DNA of 64,000 nucleotides from Streptomyces sp. Tu 3180 (GCF_009852415.1 NZ_WOXS01000002.1:3760001-3824000), one strand, 5' to 3'. Positions 55,697-63,936 are shown, counted from the first letter of the stretch. The notes: generated by a model from the letters alone, not told the origin. Made by a program: numbers and translations.

Positions 55697-57355
55697 CTAC
55701 GGCAAGAGGGGGCTGAGGTAGGTGACGGCGAGCCACTTCCCCAGCGGGTGCGTTCCGGCGTCGACCTCGGCGACCCCCGACCGCTCCGCGGGCACGTCGT
55801 CCACGGTGAGCGGGTAGCCGCGCACCGGCAGCAGGTCGGACCCGCCGGACACGGGGATCAGGGCGGACAGCGGCGCCGTCCGCGGCACCGACGTCACCGA
55901 CTCCAGCCGGCCGGTGGCCAGCAGGGGGCGGGACAGCAGGCCGTTGCGGCGCAGTTCGACGCGGGCGCCCTCGGTCAGCAGCCGTCCTCCGCCGCTGCCC
56001 TCCTGCACGACGAGGCTGACCGTGCCGTCGTCGGCGACGGTGTAGCCGGCGGAGTAGGTCGCGGGGACCTTGATCCCGACGGCGGCGCCGGCGGTCAGGG
56101 CGGCCGCGGCGAGGCCGACGGCGAGGATGCGCGCCGGGTGCGCGCCGGACCGGCGGGCGGTGACGGCGAGCTTGCAGGAGCCCTTGCCGAGCCGCCACAG
56201 CAGGTAGCCGATGCCGAGCGCGAAGAGGGCCGCGCCGGTGAACCCGAGCCGCTGGAGCATGCCGGACCAGAGGGTCAGCGCGGTGCCGACGAGGTAGAGG
56301 GGGAACAGCAGGCACGCCAGCCCGTAGGGCACGGCCCACGGCTTGTCGGGCAGTTCGCGGCGGTAGTGGCCCCCGAAGGTGACCTTGGACAGGGCGGCCA
56401 GCGCGTCCGTCATGGCCTTCTCGCGCAGGTGCGAGATGTCGAGGTGGCTCATCAGGGCGATGTAGCCGTCGAGCTTGACCAGCGGCAGCAGGTTGACGGC
56501 GCAGGTGAGGTACGTGGTGAGGGCCATCACCAGCAGCGGGCCCCGCCAGCCGCCGTCCGCGGGCACGAACAGCGCGGCGATCGCGGCGGCCCCGGCGGCG
56601 ACGGCCTGGACGAACACCCCGGCGAGGGCGATCTGCACGCGCTGTCGGGGCCGGCCGAGCCGCCAGCCGTCGGAGACGTCGCAGAAGAACGCCGGCGACA
56701 TGTAGAAGAGCATGAAGCCCATGCGGGTGGGCCGGCCGCCGTGGTGCGTGAGGACCGCCCCGTGGGCGAACTCGTGGACGGCGGTCGTGACGACGACGCC
56801 GAGGATCACCGCCAGGTAGGCCGTGAGGTGCATGGGCCGGGACACCGCGTCCCCGAGCCGGGGCGAGCACACGGCGAGGGCCAGCAGGCCGCCGAGGGCG
56901 ATCGCGGTCGCCGTGACGGAGACGGAGCGGTGGAGCAGCAGCCGGGTCAGCGGGGCCGTCCGGCGTAGCAGCCGGTCCGGCTTGAGGAGCGTGAACTGCA
57001 CGGTCAGCGGCGGCACCAGCTTGACCCGGCGGACCTTGCGCGGCGGGGTGCCGTCGTCGAGCAGCTTCTTGTCGGCCAGGGACCGGACCGCGGTGCCGAT
57101 GTCGTCGGCGGTCCACGGGGTGCCCATCGTGGCGGCGAGTTCGCGGTGGTCGCGGGTGCCGTCGAGGGCGCGGATCAGCCGGCCGAGGTCGGCACCGACC
57201 CTGAAGTGCTGGGTCTCGCCCCGCTGGACGACCCAGGGGGCGTCCGGTTCGGCGGGCTCGTGGACGGCGACGTGGGAGGCGGTCCGGGGGTGCTCCAGGT
57301 CGGGGGCGGCGGGGGCCTCGGGTGTCTTCGGGCGGATGAGGGTGAGCGTGGGCAT
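55697..57355 (-). CDS. M50 intramembrane protease with PqqD-like domain (daptide MpaP-like)
   Basis: A 552-residue membrane metalloprotease. The N-terminal 35-110 segment (VVQRGETQHFRVGADLGRLI..., DDIGTAVRSLADKKLLDDG) looks like a PqqD-type RiPP recognition winged helix. The HExxH motif is HEFAHG (H194, E195, H198) within a hydrophobic segment, and the third ligand is Asp in NLLPLVKLDG (D296), as in S2P proteases. About seven transmembrane segments follow; residues about 430-552 form an HlyD/OB-like extracytoplasmic domain. In daptide clusters an M50 protease is proposed to cut the leader; the fused recognition domain fits that. It lies between LanKC and the exporter genes. Confidence 0.9.
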   Translation of the reverse strand: MPTLTLIRPKTPEAPAAPDLEHPRTASHVAVHEPAEPDAPWVVQRGETQHFRVGADLGRLIRALDGTRDHRELAATMGTPWTADDIGTAVRSLADKKLLDDGTPPRKVRRVKLVPPLTVQFTLLKPDRLLRRTAPLTRLLLHRSVSVTATAIALGGLLALAVCSPRLGDAVSRPMHLTAYLAVILGVVVTTAVHEFAHGAVLTHHGGRPTRMGFMLFYMSPAFFCDVSDGWRLGRPRQRVQIALAGVFVQAVAAGAAAIAALFVPADGGWRGPLLVMALTTYLTCAVNLLPLVKLDGYIALMSHLDISHLREKAMTDALAALSKVTFGGHYRRELPDKPWAVPYGLACLLFPLYLVGTALTLWSGMLQRLGFTGAALFALGIGYLLWRLGKGSCKLAVTARRSGAHPARILAVGLAAAALTAGAAVGIKVPATYSAGYTVADDGTVSLVVQEGSGGGRLLTEGARVELRRNGLLSRPLLATGRLESVTSVPRTAPLSALIPVSGGSDLLPVRGYPLTVDDVPAERSGVAEVDAGTHPLGKWLAVTYLSPLLP

Positions 57356-57374
57356 GGGGTCGGCACCTCGGGCT

Positions 57375-58115
57375 TCAGACGATGTCGCGGGTCGCCAGCA
57401 GACGACGCGCGGCGAACCAGGCGGCGGTGAGCCATCCGGCGATGGCGGCGAAGGCCCAGGGGACCGGCAGCAGGTCCGGCTTGACGTCCCGGTAGACGGA
57501 GCTCATCGCGATGGTCAGCAGGTACTTGGCCGCATCCGGGGCGAGCGCCTGGACGCCCGGGTCGACGACGAGGGTGAGGGTGATCAGCAGGGCGACGGCG
57601 GAGACCTGGTTGCGGACGATCCAGCCGAGCAGCGCCCCCCAGGGAGCGGCCAGCACGGAGCAGGCGAACACGCCCGCCAGGATCAGCCAGGTCTCGCGGG
57701 TGAAGACGGCGCTGTCGCCGTAGGGGGCGCCGGCGAAGGCGCAGGCGAGGGTGCCGAGTCCGGCGGCCAGCAGGCCGAAGACCGCCCCGGCGGCGGTGGC
57801 GACCGCGACCTTGGCGGTGAGCAGCCGGCTGCGGGATCCGGCCAGGAGGACGGAGCGTCCGACGGTGCCGGTCCCGTACTCGCGGGTGACGAGGATCGCG
57901 CCGGACAGCGAGGAGAAGAGGAACATCATCATCCACGAGCGGGCGATGTCGTTCGTGACGTCGGCGGCGGATCCGCCGGCCGTGACGGCCCTGTGGCCCT
58001 CGGAGGCGAAGCCGAAGGTGGACAGCAGGCACAGGAACGTGCCGGCCAGCATGAGGATCCACCAGGTCCGGCCGGTGACGGCCTTGCGGAGTTCCCCGTG
58101 GACGAGGTTACGCAT
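57375..58115 (-). CDS. ABC exporter permease
   Basis: A 246-residue ABC-2-type permease with about six hydrophobic segments. The first segment WWILMLAGTFLCLLSTFG is preceded by a basic N-terminus, and VTREYGTGTVGRSVLLAGSR is the usual coupling region. It overlaps the ATPase gene by 8 nt and lies 19 bp upstream of the protease gene. Probably exports the mature peptide(s) or confers self-resistance. Confidence 0.9.
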   Translation of the reverse strand: MRNLVHGELRKAVTGRTWWILMLAGTFLCLLSTFGFASEGHRAVTAGGSAADVTNDIARSWMMMFLFSSLSGAILVTREYGTGTVGRSVLLAGSRSRLLTAKVAVATAAGAVFGLLAAGLGTLACAFAGAPYGDSAVFTRETWLILAGVFACSVLAAPWGALLGWIVRNQVSAVALLITLTLVVDPGVQALAPDAAKYLLTIAMSSVYRDVKPDLLPVPWAFAAIAGWLTAAWFAARRLLATRDIV

Positions 58116-58842
58116 GGGTGAGGGTCCTCTCGGGCGTGTCGACCAGGTGGAAGAAGCGGTCCTCCAGGCGGTGCACGCCGCCGTCGGTCAGGTCGGCGAG
58201 GGTGCCGGCGTAGCGGAGGGAGCGCTGCACGACGACGACGTCGTCGACGGTCTGCTCGACCTCGGCGAGCTGGTGGCTGGAGACGAGGACCGTGCGGCCC
58301 TCGGCGGCGAGTTCCCGCAGGGTGTCGCGCAGCCAGCGGATGCCGTCGGGGTCGAGGCCGTTGGCGGGTTCGTCGAGGACGAGGACCTCGGGGTCGGCGA
58401 GCAGGGCGGTGGCGAGGGCCAGCCGCTGCTTCATGCCGGTGGAGCAGCCGGACACGGGCCGGTCCTCGGAGCCGGCGAGTCCGGTGAGGCCGATGACCTC
58501 GTCGGTGCGGCGCCGGTCGAGGCCCAGGCAGGCGGCCCAGGTGAGGAGTTCCCCGCGGACCGTGGAGCCGGTGACGGGGCCGAGGGCGTCCATGGCGACG
58601 CCGACCCGGTGGGCGGCCCGCGGCAGTTCGCCGTACGGGCGGCCGAGCACGGTGGCGTGGCCGGCGGTGGGCCGGGCCAGGCCGAGCAGCATGCGGATGG
58701 TGGTGGTCTTCCCGGCGCCGTTGCGGCCGAGGAGTCCGGTGACGCGGCCCGCGTGGATGTCGACGGTGAGGTCGTCGACGGCGGTGACGTCCTTGAACTT
58801 CTTGGTGAGTCCGGTGAGGGAGATCGCCGGGGTGGTGCTCAT
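58108..58842 (-). CDS. ABC exporter ATPase
   Basis: A 244-residue ATPase: Walker A GRNGAGKTT (about 40-48), signature VSGCSTGMKQRLALA, Walker B and D-loop VLVLDEPANGLDP and H-loop SSHQLAEVEQ. The signature reads STGMKQ rather than LSGGQ, as usual for CcmA/ABC-2 drug and bacteriocin exporters. ATG at 58842 has AAGGAG 5 nt upstream; a GTG one codon earlier is too close to it. Its stop region overlaps the permease start by 8 nt. Confidence 0.93.
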   Translation of the reverse strand: MSTTPAISLTGLTKKFKDVTAVDDLTVDIHAGRVTGLLGRNGAGKTTTIRMLLGLARPTAGHATVLGRPYGELPRAAHRVGVAMDALGPVTGSTVRGELLTWAACLGLDRRRTDEVIGLTGLAGSEDRPVSGCSTGMKQRLALATALLADPEVLVLDEPANGLDPDGIRWLRDTLRELAAEGRTVLVSSHQLAEVEQTVDDVVVVQRSLRYAGTLADLTDGGVHRLEDRFFHLVDTPERTLTHA

Positions 58843-58886
58843 CACGGCTCCTTGCGGTGGGAGTGCCGAGTGGTGGTGCCGGGGCC

Positions 58887-58922
58887 GGGCCCCGGCCGGG
58901 AGTCCGTCCCGGCCGGGGGCCC
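58887..58922 (-). terminator. Hairpin between precursor array and exporter genes (attenuator)
   Basis: GGGCCCCGGCCGGG (58887-58900) pairs with CCCGGCCGGGGGCCC (58908-58922) apart from one bulged G; loop AGTCCGT. It lies 48 bp past the last precursor stop and before the ATPase gene, and could make precursor mRNA more abundant than exporter mRNA. Confidence 0.65.
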
Positions 58923-58969
58923 TGGCTCACTCGGCGGCTGCGGTGATCCGCCGCGGGGCGGGTGCGGCG

Positions 58970-59146
58970 TCAGGTGATGACGACCGCGGCGGAGACGAGG
59001 GCCGAGACGCCGGCCCCGGCGGAGATCCCGCCGATGGTGCCCCAGCCCGGCGCTTCGAGGGCTTCCAGCTCCTGGAGGCCCAGCTCCAGGTCCTGCTCCT
59101 CGACGGCGGCGGTGGCGGTGCGGTCGTCGGTCTTCTTGTCGCTCAT
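58970..59146 (-). CDS. Daptide-type precursor peptide 1
   Basis: A 58-residue peptide: an acidic leader starting MSDKKTDDRT, the conserved motif LELGLQELEALEAPG (about 20-34), then a Gly/Ala/Ser/Val-rich core (residues 35-58, starting WGTIGG) that ends VVIT. It has no Cys. A C-terminal Thr is the residue converted in daptides. It is the most diverged of the seven copies and the last in transcription order. It shares its start of core (W-x-T-I-G-G) with copies 4 and 6. Confidence 0.85.
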   Translation of the reverse strand: MSDKKTDDRTATAAVEEQDLELGLQELEALEAPGWGTIGGISAGAGVSALVSAAVVIT

Positions 59147-59209
59147 GTCGTTGCGTCCTTTCCCGTGCGAGTCCGGGTGTCCCGGGGTCGGTGCCGCCCG
59201 GTGGCCGGC

Positions 59210-59389
59210 TCAGGTGGCGACGATCGCGGCGGAGGCGATGGCCGCGCCGCTGACCGCGGTGCCGGCGGAGAAACCGGTCCAGAAGCCGGGCGCCTCCAGC
59301 GCCTCCAGCTCCTGCAGCCCCAGCTCCAGGCCGTCCTGCGGGTTCGAGGCGACGGCCTCGGCGGTCTTGTCGGTGTGCTGCTCGCTCAT
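59210..59389 (-). CDS. Daptide-type precursor peptide 2
   Basis: A 59-residue peptide: leader MSEQHTDKTAEAVASNP, the conserved LELGLQELEALEAPG, then a core from FWTGFSAG (residue 36 on) ending IVAT. No Cys. The protein is identical to copy 7 (60350-60529), and differs from copy 5 only near residues 11-13 (EAVA against EIAA). Confidence 0.85.
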   Translation of the reverse strand: MSEQHTDKTAEAVASNPQDGLELGLQELEALEAPGFWTGFSAGTAVSGAAIASAAIVAT

Positions 59390-59443
59390 CGCGAACTCCT
59401 TCGGGTGTGGGTGGTGCGGTGGGTGGGGGTGGCGGGTGGCCGC

Positions 59444-59617
59444 TCAGGTGATGACGGCCGTGGCCGAGACGGCGGCCGAGACGCTCGCCGCGGCGGAGAA
59501 GCCGGTCCAGAAGCCGGGCGCCTCCAGCGCCTCCAGCTCCTGCAGCCCCAGCTCCAGGCCGTCCTGCGGGTTCGAGGCGGCGATCTCGGCGGCCTTGTCT
59601 TCGGGCTGCTCGCTCAT
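59444..59617 (-). CDS. Daptide-type precursor peptide 3
   Basis: A 57-residue peptide: leader MSEQPEDKAAEIAASNP, the conserved LELGLQELEALEAPG, core FWTGFSAAASV... ending AVIT. Like the others it lacks Cys. Its leader shares the EIAASNP segment with copy 5, suggesting recombination between copies. Confidence 0.83.
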   Translation of the reverse strand: MSEQPEDKAAEIAASNPQDGLELGLQELEALEAPGFWTGFSAAASVSAAVSATAVIT

Positions 59618-59657
59618 CGCGAACTCCCTTGGGAGGAAGGAGGGGTGAGGGGCGGGA

Positions 59658-59834
59658 TCAGGTGACGATCGTGGCCGAGACGACGGCGGCCGAGGCGGCG
59701 GCGGAGACGCCCGCGGAGAAGCCGCCGATGGTGACCCAGCCCGGCGCCTCCATCGTCTCCAGCTCCTGCAGCCCCAGCTCCAGGTCCTGCTCCTCGACGG
59801 CGGCGGTCACGGACTGCTCGTTGATCTCGGACAT
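59658..59834 (-). CDS. Daptide-type precursor peptide 4
   Basis: A 58-residue peptide: leader MSEINEQSVTAAVEEQD, conserved LELGLQELETMEAPG, core WVTIGGFSAGV... ending TIVT. No Cys. The protein is identical to copy 6. Confidence 0.85.
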   Translation of the reverse strand: MSEINEQSVTAAVEEQDLELGLQELETMEAPGWVTIGGFSAGVSAAASAAVVSATIVT

Positions 59835-59893
59835 GAATGACTCCTCTGTGGTGTGAAAATCGGGTCGGTGCGGATCGGGGTACGGCGGCCGGC

Positions 59894-60073
59894 TCAGGTG
59901 GCGACGATCGCGGCGGAGGCGATGGCCGCGCCGCTGACCGCGGTGCCGGCGGAGAAACCGGTCCAGAAGCCGGGCGCCTCCAGCGCCTCCAGCTCCTGCA
60001 GCCCCAGCTCCAGGCCGTCCTGCGGGTTCGAGGCGGCGATCTCGGCGGTCTTGTCGGTGTGCTGCTCGCTCAT
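59894..60073 (-). CDS. Daptide-type precursor peptide 5
   Basis: A 59-residue peptide, MSEQHTDKTAEIAASNP leader, LELGLQELEALEAPG, core FWTGFSAG... ending IVAT. It differs from copies 2 and 7 only in a short part of the leader. It sits in the first copy of the 456-bp duplicated unit. Confidence 0.85.
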   Translation of the reverse strand: MSEQHTDKTAEIAASNPQDGLELGLQELEALEAPGFWTGFSAGTAVSGAAIASAAIVAT

Positions 60074-60113
60074 CGCGAACTCCCTTGGGAGGAAGGAGGG
60101 GTGAGGGGCGGGA

Positions 60114-60290
60114 TCAGGTGACGATCGTGGCCGAGACGACGGCGGCCGAGGCGGCGGCGGAGACGCCCGCGGAGAAGCCGCCGATGGTGACCCAGCCCGG
60201 CGCCTCCATCGTCTCCAGCTCCTGCAGCCCCAGCTCCAGGTCCTGCTCCTCGACGGCGGCGGTCACGGACTGCTCGTTGATCTCGGACAT
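60114..60290 (-). CDS. Daptide-type precursor peptide 6
   Basis: A 58-residue peptide identical to copy 4 (MSEINEQSVTAAVEEQD leader, WVTIGG core, C-terminal TIVT). It sits exactly 456 bp from copy 4 as the counterpart in the second duplicated unit. Confidence 0.85.
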   Translation of the reverse strand: MSEINEQSVTAAVEEQDLELGLQELETMEAPGWVTIGGFSAGVSAAASAAVVSATIVT

Positions 60291-60349
60291 GAATGACTCC
60301 TCTGTGGTGTGAAAATCGGGTCGGTGCGGATCGGGGTACGGCGGCCGGC

Positions 60350-60529
60350 TCAGGTGGCGACGATCGCGGCGGAGGCGATGGCCGCGCCGCTGACCGCGGT
60401 GCCGGCGGAGAAACCGGTCCAGAAGCCGGGCGCCTCCAGCGCCTCCAGCTCCTGCAGCCCCAGCTCCAGGCCGTCCTGCGGGTTCGAGGCGACGGCCTCG
60501 GCGGTCTTGTCGGTGTGCTGCTCGCTCAT
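60350..60529 (-). CDS. Daptide-type precursor peptide 7
   Basis: A 59-residue peptide identical in sequence to copy 2: MSEQHTDKTAEAVASNP leader, LELGLQELEALEAPG, core FWTGFSAG ending IVAT. It is the first precursor in transcription order, 79 bp downstream of the MpaB-like gene. Confidence 0.85.
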   Translation of the reverse strand: MSEQHTDKTAEAVASNPQDGLELGLQELEALEAPGFWTGFSAGTAVSGAAIASAAIVAT

Positions 60530-60608
60530 CGCGAACTCCCTTGGGTGTGGGTGGGTCGGTGGTGCGGTGGGTCCGGGCCGGCGAGGGTGCCGGGGCCGGT
60601 CCGCGCCG

Positions 60609-61820
60609 TCATGCGGCGCGGAGGACAGGGGTGGTGCGGGGGGCGGCGACGGCCTTGCGGAGCAGCGCCTCGACGTCGGCGGTGAGGAGGCCGCCGAGCA
60701 TCGGCAGGCCGGCTCCCCAGGCCCGGGTGGTCTGCCGGGCCACGGCCGCCAGTCGCTCCGGCGGGGCCGTGACGTGCCGGTCGATCCCCCAGCCGTCCAT
60801 CAGACCGACGATGCCGCGGGCGGGGTCGCCGGACAGCGGCTGCGGGGTGCCGCGGCGGACGCGGTCCCAGACACGGCGCAGCCGGGCCGCCGAGCCGTAC
60901 CGTTCGTCGCCGTCCAGGACGGCTCGCCACAGGTGCGGCAGGAGGGCGGCGACCGCCGTCATCTTGCGCACGCCGAGGGCCGTGGACAGCTCGTTGGCGA
61001 TGATCCAGCCCTCCGTCGTGAAGGGGGTGCGGCCGAGCCGCATCCACGTGGCGTGGGTCAGTCCGCTGAGCCGGGCGATGTCGAGCCGCAGCCGCGCGTC
61101 GGCCGGCCGGCCCCGGTCGCGCAGTTCGCCGGCCCGGTGGCCCAGGCCCGCGAGCTGCTCGGCGGCCGCCTCGCAGAAGGCGTCCTCGACGGGCAGGTCC
61201 TTGTGGTCGCCCGCGTAGGGGGTGATCGTGCGGAACAGCGCCTCCAGCACGCCTTCCTGGAGCAGGTCGGCGGGCAGGGTCTCGGTGGCCGCGGCGTCCA
61301 GCAGGGCCGCGTCGGGGGTGAGCGCCTCCGCGGAGACCAGGCGCTTGCCCTGCCGGTGCGGCATGCACGCCACCCTGCTGATCTCGGATCCGGGCCCGAC
61401 GGTGGTCGGCACGGCCAGCAGGGGGCGGACGCGCCGGACCCGCGGGCCGAGGGCGAGGAGCCCGCAGCGGGACGTGTCGCGCAGGGCCCGTGCCGCCTCG
61501 GGGCTGTCCTGTGCGGTCAGGGCGAGCTTGGCGCGGTCCACGCAGGTCCCGCCGCCGACGGCGACGACCAGGTCGGAGCGTGCGGTGCGCGCCGCGAGGG
61601 CGAGGATCTCCTCGGCGTCGCCGGGGCCGTCGGGGGCCAGGCGGCTGACGAGGTGTCCGGCGCGTTCCAGTTCGCGTTCCACCAGGCCGGTGATCCGGGC
61701 CCCGGTGAGGGCGGGGTCGACGAGGAGGGAGGTGCGGCCGGCCGGCGCGTACGACAGCCAGTCGGCGAGGCCGTCGGCGCCGAGGAGCAGGCGGGTCGGC
61801 CCGGACCAGGGCAGGTTCAC
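60609..61820 (-). CDS. Iron-ADH-fold daptide dehydrogenase (MpaB-like)
   Basis: A 403-residue protein of the group III (iron-containing) alcohol dehydrogenase/glycerol-1-P dehydrogenase fold. The nucleotide-binding segment VVAVGGGTCVDRAKLAL and the downstream VPTTVGPGSEISRVA are clear. The metal-binding segment is unusual: where family members have AHxL...PHG, this protein reads IANEL...VRKMTA (residues 260-290 by eye), so typical His ligands are absent. In daptide clusters the homologue (MpaB) is the oxidative decarboxylase acting on the C-terminal Thr, together with MpaD. ATG overlaps the MpaC-like gene stop (ATGA). Confidence 0.85.
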   Translation of the reverse strand: MNLPWSGPTRLLLGADGLADWLSYAPAGRTSLLVDPALTGARITGLVERELERAGHLVSRLAPDGPGDAEEILALAARTARSDLVVAVGGGTCVDRAKLALTAQDSPEAARALRDTSRCGLLALGPRVRRVRPLLAVPTTVGPGSEISRVACMPHRQGKRLVSAEALTPDAALLDAAATETLPADLLQEGVLEALFRTITPYAGDHKDLPVEDAFCEAAAEQLAGLGHRAGELRDRGRPADARLRLDIARLSGLTHATWMRLGRTPFTTEGWIIANELSTALGVRKMTAVAALLPHLWRAVLDGDERYGSAARLRRVWDRVRRGTPQPLSGDPARGIVGLMDGWGIDRHVTAPPERLAAVARQTTRAWGAGLPMLGGLLTADVEALLRKAVAAPRTTPVLRAA

Positions 61821-63112
61821 GGCCGTGCCCCCGCGAGGCCGGGGGTGCGTCCGTGCGCCTCGACGTCGGCGGCGTGGGCCTCGATGCCGGTGCGCACGCG
61901 CCGTACGAGCTCGGCCAGGTCCTCGTCCCCGCAGGTGAGCGGGGGCAGCAGCTGCACGCCGTTCAGGCCGGGATGGACGATGGCGCCCGCCTCGCGGATC
62001 CGGGCGACCAGGTCCATGACCTGGTTCTGCGGCAGGGGGTCGCCGGACGGGGTGACGACGCGGATCGAGCGGAAGAGCCCGATGCCGGTGGTGGCGCCGA
62101 TGAGGGCGTGGCCGGCGACGAGGGCGGCGAGTTCGTCGTCGAGGCGTTCGGCGAGCCGCCGTCCGCGGGCGACGGCGTCCAGGCGGCGCATCTCGTCGAT
62201 GGTGGCCAGGATCGCGGCGCAGGTGGCGGGGGTGCCGGCCTGGGTCTCACCGTGGGTGAGCATGGCGTCGGCCTCTTCGAAGGCGTCGGCGACACCGCGG
62301 GAGACGATCACCGCGGAGGCGGCGCAGGTGCCGTTGGTGAGGCCCTTGGAGGTGACGAGGAGGTCCGGCCGGGCGGTCCAGCGCTGCGAGGCGAACATGT
62401 CGCCGGTGCGGCCGAATCCGGTGGCGACCTCGTCGGCGACCAGCAGGAAGCCGTGCTCGTCGCGCAGCCGCAGCAGGGTGTCGACGTAGGCGTCCTCCAG
62501 CGGAACGGCTCCGCTGCCGAGGACCGGTTCGACGACGACGGCGGCGACCTGGGAGCCGTGGCGTTCCATCAGTTCGGTGACGCCCGCGGGGTCGTTGGGG
62601 TGGACGTGCCGGACGTACCGGCCGTCGACCCCGTAGAGGCGCTGTCCGAGGTTCTCCCCGGTGAGGGAGAACGAGCCGTAGGTGAGTCCGTGGTAGCTGC
62701 CGCGCAGGCCGACGACGATCTTGCGGGTGTCGTCGCCGCGCAGGGCGTGGTAGTGGCGGGCGGTCTTCATCACCAGGTCGTTGGCGGAGCCGCCGGAGGT
62801 GGAGAAGATCACCCGGCCGTAGTGGTCGGCGCCGGCGAGTTCGACGAGGGCGTCGGCGGCCCGGCGGGCCCAGGTGTGCTCGTAGCGGAAGATGCTCAGG
62901 TAGGAGGCCTCGTGGAGGGCCTCGGCGATGGCGTCGGCGATGACGGTGTTGCCGTGGCCGAGGTTGGCGTTCCACAGTCCGCTGTCGCCGTCGAGGAGTT
63001 CGCGCCCGTCGCTGAAGCGGATGCGCATGCCCTCGGCGGAGACGGCGCACAGGTCGTCGCGGCCGTGCTGGGAGGGCGGGACCAGGCTGGTCCACAGGGC
63101 CTGGTAGCTCAT
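61817..63112 (-). CDS. Class III aminotransferase (daptide MpaC-like)
   Basis: A 431-residue PLP-dependent class III (omega) aminotransferase. GSANDLVMKTARHYH, the PLP Asp in VADEVATGFGRTG (D227) and the Schiff-base Lys in LLVTSKGLTNG (K256) are all present, with WNANLGHGNTVI near the N-terminus. In daptides this enzyme transaminates the C-terminal ketone left by oxidative decarboxylation of Thr. The start is the ATG at 63112 (MSYQALWTSLV), overlapping the methyltransferase stop as ATGA; the frame upstream is shadow. Confidence 0.9.
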   Translation of the reverse strand: MSYQALWTSLVPPSQHGRDDLCAVSAEGMRIRFSDGRELLDGDSGLWNANLGHGNTVIADAIAEALHEASYLSIFRYEHTWARRAADALVELAGADHYGRVIFSTSGGSANDLVMKTARHYHALRGDDTRKIVVGLRGSYHGLTYGSFSLTGENLGQRLYGVDGRYVRHVHPNDPAGVTELMERHGSQVAAVVVEPVLGSGAVPLEDAYVDTLLRLRDEHGFLLVADEVATGFGRTGDMFASQRWTARPDLLVTSKGLTNGTCAASAVIVSRGVADAFEEADAMLTHGETQAGTPATCAAILATIDEMRRLDAVARGRRLAERLDDELAALVAGHALIGATTGIGLFRSIRVVTPSGDPLPQNQVMDLVARIREAGAIVHPGLNGVQLLPPLTCGDEDLAELVRRVRTGIEAHAADVEAHGRTPGLAGARP

Positions 63113-63936
63113 CGGCGCACCTCGGCCTCGATCAGGACGTCGTGGTGACGGCCGGTTCCCTGCCCGATGGGGCTGGTGGCGACGACGGTGAAGCCGGCCG
63201 CCTCGAGTTCGGCGACGACCCGCCGGGCGGGCAGGACGCCGATGGTGGTGGTGGCGACGGTGACGGGGCCGTCGGCCGGCACGGGGTGCGGGAGCACGGT
63301 GACGGTGCGGGTGGCCGCGCCGGGGCTCCACTGCTCGTACATCAGGTAGCCGCGGCCGCGGGCGCCGGTGACGGGGATCTCGGACTCGCCGGTGCCGTCC
63401 TCGGCGGCGTCGACGTCGACGGTGGTGAGCAGGAAGCGGCCGCCGGGGGCGAGGTGGTCGCGGACGCACCGGTAGAGGCCGGGGCGGTCCTCGTCGGGGA
63501 GGAGGGAGATGGTGGTGGTGCCGAGCAGCACGACCCCGTAGCGGCGGCCGAGCCGGAAGTCGCTCATGTCGGCCTCGACGCTGTCGCAGCGCCGCCGCAC
63601 CTCGTCGGGGGCGCCGGCGAGGCCGGCCCGCAGCAGGGCGAGCATGTCGGGGGACAGTTCCAGCGCGGTGACCTCGTGGCCGGCGGCCAGCAGCGGGAAG
63701 GTGAGCCGGCCGGAGCCCGCGGCGAGGTCGAGGACGGGGCCGTCGGCGCCGCGTACGGCGGCGAGGATCTCGGGGACCTCCTGCGTGGTCCTGCCGCAGA
63801 TGTCGTGGTAGATCCGGCTGCCGTGGGCGTCGTACAGGTCGCAGAGCCGGGCGCGGTCGCCGAGGGCGTCGACGGCGGCGCCGGCGCGGCCGGTGAGGGG
63901 GGTGCCCGCACGGGCGGGGCTGAGCAGCGTACTCAT
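63109..63936 (-). CDS. SAM-dependent methyltransferase (daptide MpaM-like)
   Basis: A 275-residue class I methyltransferase. The SAM-binding motif I is VLDLAAGSGRLTFPLL (68-83), followed by ALELSPDMLALLRAGL (acidic residue after strand 2) and VEADMSDFRLGRRYGVVLLGTTTISLL (post I/motif II). In daptide loci the homologue installs two methyl groups on the terminal amine. It overlaps the upstream gene by ATGA (stop at 63933-63935), so it belongs to the same transcript. Confidence 0.88.
   Translation of the reverse strand: MSTLLSPARAGTPLTGRAGAAVDALGDRARLCDLYDAHGSRIYHDICGRTTQEVPEILAAVRGADGPVLDLAAGSGRLTFPLLAAGHEVTALELSPDMLALLRAGLAGAPDEVRRRCDSVEADMSDFRLGRRYGVVLLGTTTISLLPDEDRPGLYRCVRDHLAPGGRFLLTTVDVDAAEDGTGESEIPVTGARGRGYLMYEQWSPGAATRTVTVLPHPVPADGPVTVATTTIGVLPARRVVAELEAAGFTVVATSPIGQGTGRHHDVLIEAEVRR

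Larger units (their letters stand above)
59618..60529. repeat. Tandem duplication of a 456-bp precursor unit
   Basis: Unit A (59618-60073, with copies 4 and 5) and unit B (60074-60529, with copies 6 and 7) are nearly identical with a fixed offset of 456 bp, including the intergenic GGAAGGAGGGGTGAGGGGCG ribosome-site region. Differences are confined mainly to the leader of copies 5 and 7. This indicates recent unequal crossing-over. Confidence 0.85.

Noticed and set aside
59618..60529. Possible CRISPR array or mobile repeat
   Set aside because: The repeats are whole precursor genes with a 456-bp period and intact reading frames, not short direct repeats with spacers.
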